A DNA stretch of 64,000 bases from Dichotomopilus funicola (taxonomy: Eukaryota > Ascomycota > Sordariomycetes > Sordariales > Chaetomiaceae): contig NW_026944054.1 of NCBI RefSeq assembly GCF_033296635.1, positions 186,001 through 250,000 on the forward strand. The letters run 5' to 3'. The notes under the pieces are model-generated. The model saw nothing but the letters and a program-made list of their open reading frames with translations, ran no database searches and was not told the origin of the DNA. Positions within the stretch are counted from its first letter, which is position 1, and every line of letters starts with the position of its first letter. Both the position numbers and the translations under genes were made by a program. Positions 34,501 to 44,700 of the stretch are shown piece by piece.

Positions 34501-34573
34501 CTTTCCCACTCCAGCAGTCAGCTCGGTCTCAAGTTTTCAACTCGGTGGCTCCTGCCCCGGCGAATCAAGCAAA
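31553..34573. other. Large gene-poor intergenic region
   Basis: 3 kb upstream of both flanking genes, which diverge. All frames are short and without domains (32231-32650 and 33502-33750 are the longest plus-strand ones). No repeat, tRNA or transposon remnant was recognised by eye. Confidence 0.5.
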
Positions 34574-36862
34574 ATGGACCCTTCCCAAACAAACCCAATT
34601 ACCCACAATCAGGCCATGTATTCTGCCATTATGGAAGGAAGCCACAGCTCAACCTCCATCGGCTCTGGGGAAAGCCACTCATCCAACATGGAAAAGGGAC
34701 TGGTACAGGAACCAGAGTGGAAGCCTGGGAAGCAGGAGTACGCTGTCATGCTCACGCTTGCCGTCATCTCTCTCATGGTAGCACTTGATGCGACGATTCT
34801 TGTTTCTGTTCTTCCAGTATGTTCTCCCAAAGAAGAGAGGGTCAAGCAATAATCACTGACAAACTTCCACTCCAGACTCTGGCTGTTGATCTTCAAGGCA
34901 CCGCGACTGACGCCTTCTGGGCCGGTACCTCGTACCTACTCACTTGTGCCGTGTGCCAACCCTTCATTGCTGCCCTGTCCGATATATTTGGTCGCAAGGA
35001 GATGCTCCTTGTTTCCATCGTCCTCTTCACCCTCGGCACGATTATTTGCGCCCCGGTCGCCAAGACCTTTGCCGTCCTCTTTGTTGGTCGGTCCATCCAG
35101 GGCATTGGAGGCGGCGGCATCATCACGATGGGCCAGGTCATCTTCGCGGATATTGTCCCGTTGCGGCAGCGGCCCAAGTACTTTTCGCTGGTCATGGCGG
35201 CTTGGGCATTGGGTAGTGTCCTAGGGCCGTTTGTGGGTGGGTTGTTTGTTGAGCATGCGACGTGGGGCTGGTGCTTTTACATCAATGTAAGTATGCCTCG
35301 GGGTACATGGTGTTGCACCATGCGGCGGACAATTAACCGGCGTTTCACAGCTGCCTTTCTGTGCCATCGGCCTCGTCCTCGTCCCCATCTACGTCAAACT
35401 TTCAACGGCCAAGTCCTCCCTAGTATCCAAGCTCGGCCGTGTCGATTGGATCGGGGGTTTCTTCTTCATCGGTGGTCTCACTAGCTTTCTGATCGGAATA
35501 TCGTGGGCCGGTGTGCAGTATGCGTGGAACAGCGCCGCGACAATCGCCCCCATGGTGGTCGGCGTTGTTAGTATCGTCATCGCCATTTTCTGGGAAATAT
35601 ACGGCGCACAAGAGCCGTTCCTTCGACCTTCACTGTTTCACTCAGCCTCGGCTATTGCCACATATTCCTGCGCCTTGTTCCAAGGTTTTATTGTATGTAT
35701 CCTACTGTTCCACGTTGACAAAACTAATCAACTAACACGTTGATGACAGCTTTTCTGTGCTCTTTATTACCTTCCCTTCTATTTCACGGCTATTAAGTTC
35801 GCGTCGCCCACGATAACTGGTCTGAATATTTTTCCGATTACGTTCTTCCTTCTCCCCGGAAGCATCGTTATCTCGTTGATCACCACTCGGATTGGTCGGT
35901 ACCGATGGGCCATCTGGATGGGTTGGGCTATCACAGCCGTGTCTGGCGGCTTGTTGGTCCTCCTTGATGAAAGCACCCCAACTCGTATCTGGGCTGTCAT
36001 ATTTGCCGTTTTCGGTATTGGTAATGGCATGGTTCTCACCAGCGTCAATATCGGAGTTCAGGCCGTTAGCCGAGTTGAAGATGCCGCTCGGGCCGCTGCC
36101 ATGTACGCCTTCATGAGAACGTTGGGAATGTCGCTTGGCGTGGCCGTTGGTGGTACCGTGTTCCAAAATGTCATGAGCAGCAAGCTTCATGAGCTGGGGC
36201 TGCCTGAGGAAATTTCCCACAACTCCGAGGCTTTCGTTCAGGTGATGGCGGCCCTATCGCCGACGGATCCAGTCAGAACTGGAGCTATTCTAGCTTGTGA
36301 GTCCGGCCCATAATATGTTTCGAGGAATTCCGTACTGACTTAGCTAGACATTGCTGGATTTCACGGAGTTTATTGGGCGCTTACTAGCGCCGCCATCGCC
36401 TCCTTTTTCATAAGCCTCATCATCAAGCGCCACAGCATGGATAAGTCGTTGGAGTCCAACTACACACTTCGCGGGTCTCAGAACCCTAGCCGCCCGGTGA
36501 TAAAGGCTGGGCCATCGCCAACAGCCTCGCAGGACTGGAACAACCCTCCCGGCGCTGTTAGCTACAATGGGTATGCGCACCCGGAAGTTGAACAAGAAAC
36601 TGTGTACCCAGAAGCATTCCCGGCTACCCACACCTACACAGTGCCAAGTACAATGCCCATGGCCCCTCAAGAGCAGAACCTTGTCGGGGGGACCCATCCA
36701 ACGATCTCACGGATGGAGGAGCCAATTACTGCTTACTACATTCAACCGGGCGGTAGGATCGTCCCGGTGAACATTCTTCCAGAGAACCAGCAAGGGGGGG
36801 AGATATCGGGCATGTCCTTGGGAAATCACGGGTATGATGCGCGATATAGTAATAGTGTATGA
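34574..36862 (+). CDS. MFS drug:H+ antiporter, DHA14-type, five exons
   Basis: Exons 34574-34816, 34876-35286, 35351-35692, 35750-36296 and 36348-36862 give 685 residues; donors are GTATGT, GTAAGT, GTATGT and GTGAGT. Family motifs: LTLAVISLMVALDATILVSVLP (TM1), LSDIFGRKEMLL (motif A), GRSIQGIGGGGI (motif B region), and ALGSVLGPFVGGLF (antiporter motif C). About 14 hydrophobic helices can be traced, the last ending at IASFFISLIIKRHS. This is the layout of 14-TM multidrug or toxin exporters in the plasma membrane. The cytosolic tail of about 140 residues is long and Pro/Tyr-rich with a conserved-looking end (ITAYYIQPGGRIVPVNIL). The substrate cannot be told, and no biosynthetic cluster adjoins. 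Confidence 0.93.
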
Positions 36863-37565
36863 TTTTTAAAGATGGCTTGATGAAACGGAAGGCGTTGTTG
36901 GCGTTGTTGGCGTTTGGTTGGGAAAGATACCATTTGTTCTTTACGTGTTGGTTGTATTTATTTTGTAGGCAAAACGTATTGTAATTAATTGATTAATTAC
37001 CCTAGGAGTGCGAGAATCATGTTCAAGTCAAGAAAACTAAAAGAACGAATGATGAAATTCGTTGACGTTATAAATTCCATCACATCAGTGTGTTTTGGGA
37101 TCAACATAATTATATGCTTGTTGCATGACGACGATCCCATGAACCTCCCAACAACACCGCAGGCCCTCTTAGAGAGGTTCCTTCGACGTCGCGTTGACGT
37201 ATCTTTCTCAGTTGAACAAATCAATTTCTGATACTCGTGGGTATCGATATGATGGCCCAGTGTGGCTTGGGTATGTCATATGGGCGTCGATGAGCTCTTG
37301 ATCAACGAGATCGGTCGAGCCTGGGAGCTGTTTACAGTGGGGAGATACTCTCCGGATTGCATAACGCCACCTGGCTGAAGGTTTCGGGGTCTTCCGTCTA
37401 CATTCGTACTTCACCTAAGAGGTAGGTAATATATGCACGCCACGATTCTGACAGTCAAAAGCAAGTCTATTAACACCAAGGCTGTAGCTAGAACACATAA
37501 CATATGAAAATAACCGCTTGTCAACCGGCTTCCCTGCGACCCCCGACCTTATTCCCCCACCCGCG
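36863..37565. other. Intergenic between convergent genes
   Basis: AT-rich 3' flanks of the MFS gene and the CFEM-like gene. Short antisense-overlapping frames at 36989-37231 are not credible genes. Confidence 0.5.
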
Positions 37566-38237
37566 TCAAATCAACCCCATGGTATAACCTAATCCAGCAA
37601 CAAGGAAAAGCCCCACGACCCTTCCAAGCGCACCAGGGACCGGGACAGCGGACACAGCGCCGCTAACCTTACCGTCCCCCACCCCACCCTCCGAATCCTG
37701 CTTCACGTTACCCTTCTTAACCGCCTCCACGTTGTCCACAAACGCCACCCACGTCTCATTCTGTTTGTCCATCGACTCCCCCATCACCGCATCACACAGA
37801 TCTAACACCTTACCCTCGTCATAATCCTTCTCCGTGCAACTTTTGAGCGGATCCGACTTCGACGACTGGGCCGATTTAGTATCGGCCAGACACGCCTGGG
37901 TGGTGTTGGCCCACAGCCAGCCAGGTTTAGCGTCCCCTTCTTTGGGCTTTATGCAGAGGCAGTCGAAGATGGTGGTGTTCTTGCCGGAGCAAGCTTCCGC
38001 GTCGGAGAGACGGATGGCGATGGCGATGGGGTACATGCAGTCGACCATGCAGGGGGGAAGGTCCTTGGCGAGGGCCACGGGGTCGCCGAAGGCGCCTTTG
38101 ACTTTGTCGGTGAAACCGCGGGCGGCGTATTTGTTGGTTGGGACGGTGGAGGGGTTGGTGGAGGTGGTGGACGCCGTGTTGGTGTGGGCGGCCGCGAGGG
38201 GCAGGAGGAAGAGGAGGGAGCGTGCGATGAGCTGCAT
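37566..38237 (-). CDS. CFEM-like GPI-anchored secreted protein
   Basis: This is a 223-residue single-exon protein. Residues 1-17 are a signal peptide (MQLIARSLLFLLPLAAA). A Thr/Ser linker is followed by a cysteine-rich domain with exactly eight Cys at about 63, 67, 83, 93, 95, 116, 134 and 148 (LPPCMVDCMYP ... FDCLC). This is similar to CFEM and other eight-Cys fungal surface modules, though the middle and late spacings are wider than classic CFEM. The C-terminus (VPVPGALGRVVGLFLVAGLGYTMGLI) is a hydrophobic tail after Ser/Gly/Ala, as expected for GPI attachment. Two NxT/NxS sites (NTT) lie in the domain. Likely a cell-wall or membrane surface protein; haem or iron binding known for some CFEM proteins is only a possibility. 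Confidence 0.8.
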   Translation of the reverse strand: MQLIARSLLFLLPLAAAHTNTASTTSTNPSTVPTNKYAARGFTDKVKGAFGDPVALAKDLPPCMVDCMYPIAIAIRLSDAEACSGKNTTIFDCLCIKPKEGDAKPGWLWANTTQACLADTKSAQSSKSDPLKSCTEKDYDEGKVLDLCDAVMGESMDKQNETWVAFVDNVEAVKKGNVKQDSEGGVGDGKVSGAVSAVPVPGALGRVVGLFLVAGLGYTMGLI

Positions 38238-39602
38238 TGTGTTGAGGGCGAGGAGATGGGCAAGGTTGGAGCAGGTGAGATTGATAGTGAAGTTGGAGTT
38301 GGAAAAGGAAATAGTAGTTGTGAACTAAGCGAGGCGATATTGAGCGTGATGGAGATGATGGACGGTTTGATGAGGAGAGCAAGATGAATGGGTTAGCCCA
38401 ATCTCAACCACATTATATAGACATCAGAGATCTTGGCGATCGCATCAAGAAATGCCGCCAAGGTGTTGACATTTTACAATGTAGAGGTCAATTTTGTGAA
38501 TTTGGCCCCAAAGAGAAACAATCACTCCTCGGCCGAAGCCCCTGAACCATGCCCGGGCCTGATAGCCGGAGCGGGTGTAGTCTGTATGCGGTTGTTGAAC
38601 TCAGTCTCGTCTCATGGCTGCATACACTGGACGGCCCTGAAACAGCCTCCCGCCAGCAAAACGGGCAACCTTGAACCAGCAGTTAACCAATCTTGCCCCC
38701 AACGTGGTTCGCCGACGGCCGGTCTCCGGCCGTCTTGCCCGGTCGGCCGGCGGGTGGGGCCGGAGTGGGGACTAAGTGGGTCCGGTCTCGGCCCGAGTTT
38801 TGGGCAGGGGTGCGGCTCGCGAAATATTTTTGGTGTTGGTGCTGTTGGTTCACCACAGCCAACCAGAGCGCGTTTTTACCATCGGGCTGGAGAGAAAAAG
38901 GAAAGTGGGTAGGAAAATAGGGCAGGGGCTTGAAAAGCTTGTGTAACTTGAGCGGGATGGGAATCGGGACCTCCTTTTCTTTTTTTGTGGTCGCGGCTGT
39001 ATTGTATGTGTATGTATTGAGACACAGAGGCAGGGGATCAAGAGCCGTGTCGCTTCAATCTCAGATTGGGTACTGTACGAGCTCGCGTTTCATGACTGCT
39101 TTTATTTGAGCTACACACCTTTTAAAGTCTTTACAATCCAACAGGCCGTACAGATAGACTCGCAGGCGCTGGGCTACAACACTAGATATCTAGTTACAAG
39201 TTAAAGGAATACATGGTTTTGTTTAGATATCCCCCCCTGTGATATCCTTTCCTAAACAAACTCGAACGATGTGGAATGACTCAGTCATATATCAAGATTC
39301 GGGGTCATGAATATGCAGAATACCTGCCCACATGGGAGACCTAGATAAGCTGTCTGGGACCGTGGCCAAACAATGCCGCGGTCGTTAGAGTTTAAAAATA
39401 TGCATGTGGCTGCTGTTCCCTCCGAGACGTTGACTTATCGTTGCGGAGGTTGGTTCAAAGAACGCCGGCTCGTAATCGCCAACCTGTGATGTATGCGGTT
39501 AAATGGAGACGGCGATATGATCCTAACGCCCGAGGCCATGCTGCATATCACAATAATATCGGAGCACAAACGTGCTCGCACTCCAGACTCTTTTAGAGCA
39601 GC
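38238..39602. other. Intergenic, nothing recognised
   Basis: The promoter of the CFEM-like gene lies at the left; a long 3' flank of the CCCH gene lies at the right. A G/C-rich patch at 38700-38820 gives an accidental open frame. No gene. Confidence 0.5.
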
Positions 39603-41141
39603 CTAGAGACCCGAGCTGCTGCTCCCCTCGACACTGCCTGTATCGATGCCCTTGCGAACCGGCTTCGGCGCACCTGGAATAAAACGCACGTCGACGAATG
39701 GTTCCAGGTGTGCCAGAAACGGGAGGCGGCAATAGGACTTCCCACCGCGGTGCTTGCAGTCGGTGTTCTGGCAGACATGTCCGTTGACGCAGCCGCTAGC
39801 ACGACAGCCACCACGCCGCACGCAGGGCTGCGAGCGCGCAAGCTGCCAGAGGGCAGGTAGCAGTTCCGGCTCGATTGGCTCGTGGTCGTACTCGCAGTTG
39901 TCGCCGGCATCGCAGGCTCGCCGAAGCTGAAAGCTGTTGCAGACGCGGCGCTTGTCAATACGGCTCTTCAGGCGGGTGACGAGTTCTGGTTTGACGGGGC
40001 GGAGTAATGGGTCGAGCCGGTGGTTATTCACGTTGACCATGACTTGGCCGCGAGGGATGCTCGAGACTTGTGGGAGATGAGACGGGTGGGTGTCGGGGGA
40101 AAGTGATGGATTGTGTTTAGCTGCCGACGGACTCGGTGGGGAGGACGTGTCTGAGTGTTGATGGCTGTTGTTGGTTTTAGGATCGCCGGGTGGGTTGACA
40201 TGCAGTAATTTGCAAGTTTTGCCATAGCGGCATTTGCCTAACGAATAGAACAGGCAATTGGTGGTTTTTTGCTCATCCTTGTGTGTTGGAGGCACAGCAG
40301 ATGGCGTCTTAATGGGAGAGGCAGGCCGGCCAGGCCCTGAGACCGGCTTAACAGGACTCGCGTTCGACCCGTTACTAACAGAGCGGTATGCCGCGGAGCT
40401 ATCGAGCGGAGCGTGCCGGAAGACACTGCGGAACTCCTCGATACCCATTCCCAGCTTGTGGAACTCATCGTGAAAGCGGACACTTGGGGTATCGATTAGC
40501 GTAAACTTGGAGCTATGGCCCATGTAGGGCGTCAGCTCGGAGATGTAGCCGACATCGTGGCAGGCAGCGAAGTAGATGTGCTTGCATTGGCTGTTGTCGG
40601 CGTAGAGGCGCAGCATGGCGCGGAGCTTGAAGTCGGCATTCTCCTTGAGTTGGCCGGCGTCAATAAACTCAGTAAGGCCGTACGACTTGTTGAAGCCAGC
40701 GATGAAAGGGGCCATTGACCGGCTATCGGCGCCGACGACGCCTGTCTTGGAAAGTACCTTGGACAAGCCAAAGACGTTCGCGTAGATGCGAATCATCACC
40801 TCGCAATGCTCAAGACCTTTGCGCCGCAAACTAGCCTTAATCTCATCATTAAGTGCCTGTGCTGCGGGTCCGCCGCCCTCCGAACGCTGGGACAAGTAGG
40901 TGTCGTTGAAAAGGTAACCATCACCGTCCACAAGAACTAACACGAAGGGGTTGCGTTCTTGGTCTTTGGCCATCTGCTTGTACTTTTCCCGCGAGTCACG
41001 TTCCTCCTCATAGTCGCTCTTGAGTCGCTTGTAATTGTCGATTAAAACTGCATATTCCTCGAGAAGTTGGGACAGGGCGTCGTTTCTTTGGTAGGCGGCG
41101 AGCTTGGCCGCAGCCTGCTCAATTGCTTGGTCGCTAAGCAT
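39603..41141 (-). CDS. CCCH zinc-finger protein with NYN/PIN-like N-terminal domain
   Basis: This is a single-exon, 512-residue protein. Residues about 5-60 form a coiled coil (EEYAVLIDNYKRLKSDYEEE). Residues 64-245 start FVLVLVDGDGYLFNDTYL and include FIAGFNKSYGLTEFIDAG and KHIYFAACHDVGYISELTPY. This resembles the Asp-lined Rossmann-like core of NYN/PIN domains that recurs with CCCH fingers in a fungal family. One CCCH finger lies at 296-314 (C-x7-C-x5-C-x3-H, CLFYSLGKCRYGKTC...). Another follows at about residues 402-420 (C-x8-C-x5-C-x3-H, VCNSFQLRRACDAGDNC...), then a Cys-rich block (CVRRGGCRASGC ... CQNTDCKHRGG). RNA binding is likely; nuclease activity is not shown. Confidence 0.85.
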   Translation of the reverse strand: MLSDQAIEQAAAKLAAYQRNDALSQLLEEYAVLIDNYKRLKSDYEEERDSREKYKQMAKDQERNPFVLVLVDGDGYLFNDTYLSQRSEGGGPAAQALNDEIKASLRRKGLEHCEVMIRIYANVFGLSKVLSKTGVVGADSRSMAPFIAGFNKSYGLTEFIDAGQLKENADFKLRAMLRLYADNSQCKHIYFAACHDVGYISELTPYMGHSSKFTLIDTPSVRFHDEFHKLGMGIEEFRSVFRHAPLDSSAAYRSVSNGSNASPVKPVSGPGRPASPIKTPSAVPPTHKDEQKTTNCLFYSLGKCRYGKTCKLLHVNPPGDPKTNNSHQHSDTSSPPSPSAAKHNPSLSPDTHPSHLPQVSSIPRGQVMVNVNNHRLDPLLRPVKPELVTRLKSRIDKRRVCNSFQLRRACDAGDNCEYDHEPIEPELLPALWQLARSQPCVRRGGCRASGCVNGHVCQNTDCKHRGGKSYCRLPFLAHLEPFVDVRFIPGAPKPVRKGIDTGSVEGSSSSGL

Positions 41142-41784
41142 CGCAGCAGGTGTGGTTGATCGTGCATGCTAATGTGGCGGGTACGGGTTAGTCTGAACTG
41201 CATGAGCCAGGGGAACATGATCTCCGATGCATGTGGAATACTTCCATACCAAAATCGAGCGCAAAGTGAAGCGCCGGGCAAAACAATGGGGGCGGAAAGT
41301 AGTCGCAGTCACGGCTGCCCATTTGTGCGCAATTGGGAAAAAAGTACGGAACAAACAAGTGCAGAAGAATAAGGAACGAAAACCAAACCAAACGGAGCAC
41401 GGGTGTTTTTTTGTCACGACCAAGCTAGGGATCAAACGGATGGGAGTGCCACACATGAAGAAGCGGTGTCCTAGGGCGAGAACAAGGAGGCCCCACCCCC
41501 CACCATGCCACGTCCCACCAATTGTTTCCCATTTGTTTGTTTGCCAAACCCCACCAGAAGCTCTCGGAGCTTAGGTACCCAACCTAAGACAAGAGAGACA
41601 TTGGAAAGCCATGACCGACAAAAAGAACAGACAGGATCAATGACTTTGTGACCTCGAAGTGCTAGGATGACATGGGACAGCTGAATGGTCCATTCTTAGA
41701 CAATTCCTCAAAAACTGGCACTAGATCCCTAGCTAATATCTTTCTCCATCGACCACCAGAACTGACTGTTGACCTCCAGTCCCC
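41142..41784. other. Intergenic between tandem minus-strand genes
   Basis: This holds the promoter of the CCCH gene and the 3' flank of POL2. Nothing else was seen. Confidence 0.5.
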
Positions 41785-44700
41785 TTACAACCCCCCTAAA
41801 ACACCCTCAACCACATCTCCCAACATCCTCAACCCATAAAACCTCGCGACATTCCCATACACCCCCAATCTCCGCAGCACCTCTCCCCTGCCCACACTTT
41901 CCTTCCACTCACCACTGCAAGTACAGTGTTCCATAAACTCATTCACCCTCAACGCACCACATCGCGCACACTTCAAGTCTTGCGTCGTCCATTGCAAGAC
42001 AAGTGCCTCCACTTCCCCAAGCAACCGCTCCTCCACCTCGTTGCGGTCATACTCCGCCTCGCAATACGAACAACGCCAGCTCCAGCCCTTGTCCTCCGCA
42101 TCGGCTCCGCCGCCGTTAGCAGAGGCGGGGAGTAGGTCCTCGTCGCGACAGAAATCGAGATCACGCGCCATCGTGCAGTTGTCACAGCTGACTTGTGGGA
42201 GGCGGAGAGATTCGGAGGGGTTCTGGAACGCCCCGTCGCGAGAAAACTCGCGCACATCGAAGAGGGCAAGGAGCTCTTTGCGGAGGAGCCGGGCCTCGAG
42301 AGTGATGTTCTTGTCCAGGGAAAGGACTTGCATCAAGGACTTGACGAGTTCAAGGACGGGGTTGGCGGTACTGCTGGATTTGTTGTTTTTGTCGTTGCGG
42401 CTGTGCGATAAGGCGGATTGCGGGGTGAGATGGGACAGGTGAGAGCCAGGGAGAGATGGGAAGTTGTAGTCGGCCGCGAGTTCCGGGTGAAGGAGTTCGC
42501 GTTTTTGCGTGGCGATGAGAGAAGTGATTTCCTTCTTGAGAGGCTTCTCGAAGACCTTACCAAGAATGATTTGCCCGGGGGCGTCCTCGGCCAGACCCGC
42601 GTTGCCATTCCGGATGGGGAGTTGGGTCAGTCGGGGAGTTGCGGTGGGATCGCTCCCTGTCGCTGGCCGCTTGATGCCGTGCATCAGCTCGACGAACTCG
42701 ACAACCCAGTCCCGGAAGATGGGCTGGAGCCGGACGGGGAGGAACGCAGCCATCTGCCAATGCATGATAGTCTGGAGGTCTTGTTCATCCCGTTCCATCA
42801 CCTGTTGGCAACCTTTGCCGCCGTAGTTGAACTCGTCGTACCACACTAGGTAGTCCCAGTATTCTTTGATCTCCAGATCGATAAAGTGGAACAGGGGCTT
42901 GCCTTTGATGCTCTTGAGAATGTACTGGGCGTACGCATACGCGTTTCCAACCTCGGATTTGGTGGTCTGCAGCAGCAGACGGTTGGGGCTTGCGAAGATC
43001 ACTTGCGAGCCAACCCGCCGGAAATCCGCCATCAGCTGCAGCAGAGCCTTGCGACTCATCATCTGCACGTAGTAGTGCAGCGCTCGGTCGTAGAGACATG
43101 ATGCTGGCGACTCGACCCAGCGGACGAGGTGTTGCACCATAACATCGGCCATCGTTGAGCCCTTGCAGGCTTCGGCCCACCAAGACTTAACCATCTCTCG
43201 GAGGACTTGGACGCCGGCATTGGCGAATGCATTCTCTGAGAACAATGACTCACTTCCATCCGCAGCGCCGTCACTGGCTGGGTTGAACGATATGCCGTCG
43301 GCGCCCTCTAGTTCGTTGATGAGAGAAGACGTAAGGATGGTATTGATGGCGAGGTTGCGAACTTCAAGGTCGATACAGACGGAGGCAAAGGTGCCGGGGT
43401 TGTTGACAGATGGGAGCTGGACTTGCTCCAGCGGGCCGGCCACATCGTCCTTCTCATACCCAGCGTGATCGGGCCGCGGGCTGTTAGACCACCAGAGAAC
43501 AACATTGTTAGCCTGTAGCCGCCGAGCATAAGCGACATCGATCAAGAACCGAGGATCGTCACGCTCCAAGTTGCACAACGGGACGTCCCCGTATTTGGCC
43601 AGGGCAATTAGGTGGTTGATCCAAGACCCGAGACTGAGGTAGTGGTTCACCAGACGCCGAGCAACCACGGTCTGCCAACCCAGCGGGGGGAGCGAGCTGT
43701 CAGCCTGGTCGTACCGTAACGGCAGGACAGGGAATTCGCCAAGGATCGGGATATCGTGAACCAGCAGGTTGCGTTGTGATGACTGAATCACCATCATGGT
43801 CGGCCCCGACTCATCCTTTTTCATCTTTTTCACCACATCACCAACTTCGAGGAACGCCTTTCGGCGGGTCGTCACTTGTGTGACTTTGAACGCCAGCTTT
43901 TCCTGGTATGTGAAGCATTCTTGCCAGTTGGAGTCGTCACCCTCTTCCCGGCTCCGGCGTGCGAGGAAATCCAAGTACAACTTGGAGATGTTGGGCAGTT
44001 CTTGGCCACCATCCTTGCTCTTTTGTTGGATAATGATATGCGCCTGATCGCCGGTGGTGGAAAACAGACCGAAAATCTGGCGCTCGCCCGCACTGATGTG
44101 GGAGAGGTATATGTATGACATGCGTGCTCCATCCAAGTAAGGCTTTGGCTTTGCAGGCTTGGTTAAGCTGGAAAGATCGAATCCGTGGTCGAGACCTTTG
44201 CCGAGGACGCCAGGCTGGCCTTCATCAATGGTACAGTGATTGCCAAGTTGAAGAACCGCCCGAAGGTTGAGCGGGAGCTGCTTCTCGTACACACCTTCCA
44301 CACTGGGGTGGTTGAACAACAACGAGAACTTCTCGGCTTCTGCAAAATAGGTCTCCTCGGGAACGCTGAGCTTAAATAGATGGACAGACGAGTGGCCGTT
44401 GGGCAGGGTATGGTAGACTTGCTCTACCTGACAACCGTTAACCTCAATATCCGGTAACTCTTTGCTTTTAAGGTTGAGGAACACCTGGCGAGGAACGTTG
44501 ACCTTGACGTTGTGAATTTTGCCGTCGATCAACACATAGGCAAGGACGATGCCGGGATTGTCCGAGGCCCGAAGCTGGAGGACCTGCCAGGTGTTTCGGA
44601 AGGTAATCTCTGCTTGATTCCTGAACGTCTGCTGGATGTTCCCTTGGATGTTCTTACGCCTGTCACCAAACAAGTGTCTCCGTCGCGCGCGAGCCTGCTT

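Noticed and set aside
30092..36862. Secondary-metabolite cluster built on a PaxU-like protein and an MFS exporter
   Set aside because: No synthase, cyclase, prenyltransferase, P450 or regulator lies between or around them, and 3 kb of empty DNA separates them.
38433..38912. 159-codon plus frame
   Set aside because: Begins at a non-ATG codon, crosses a GC-rich patch, and has no domain.
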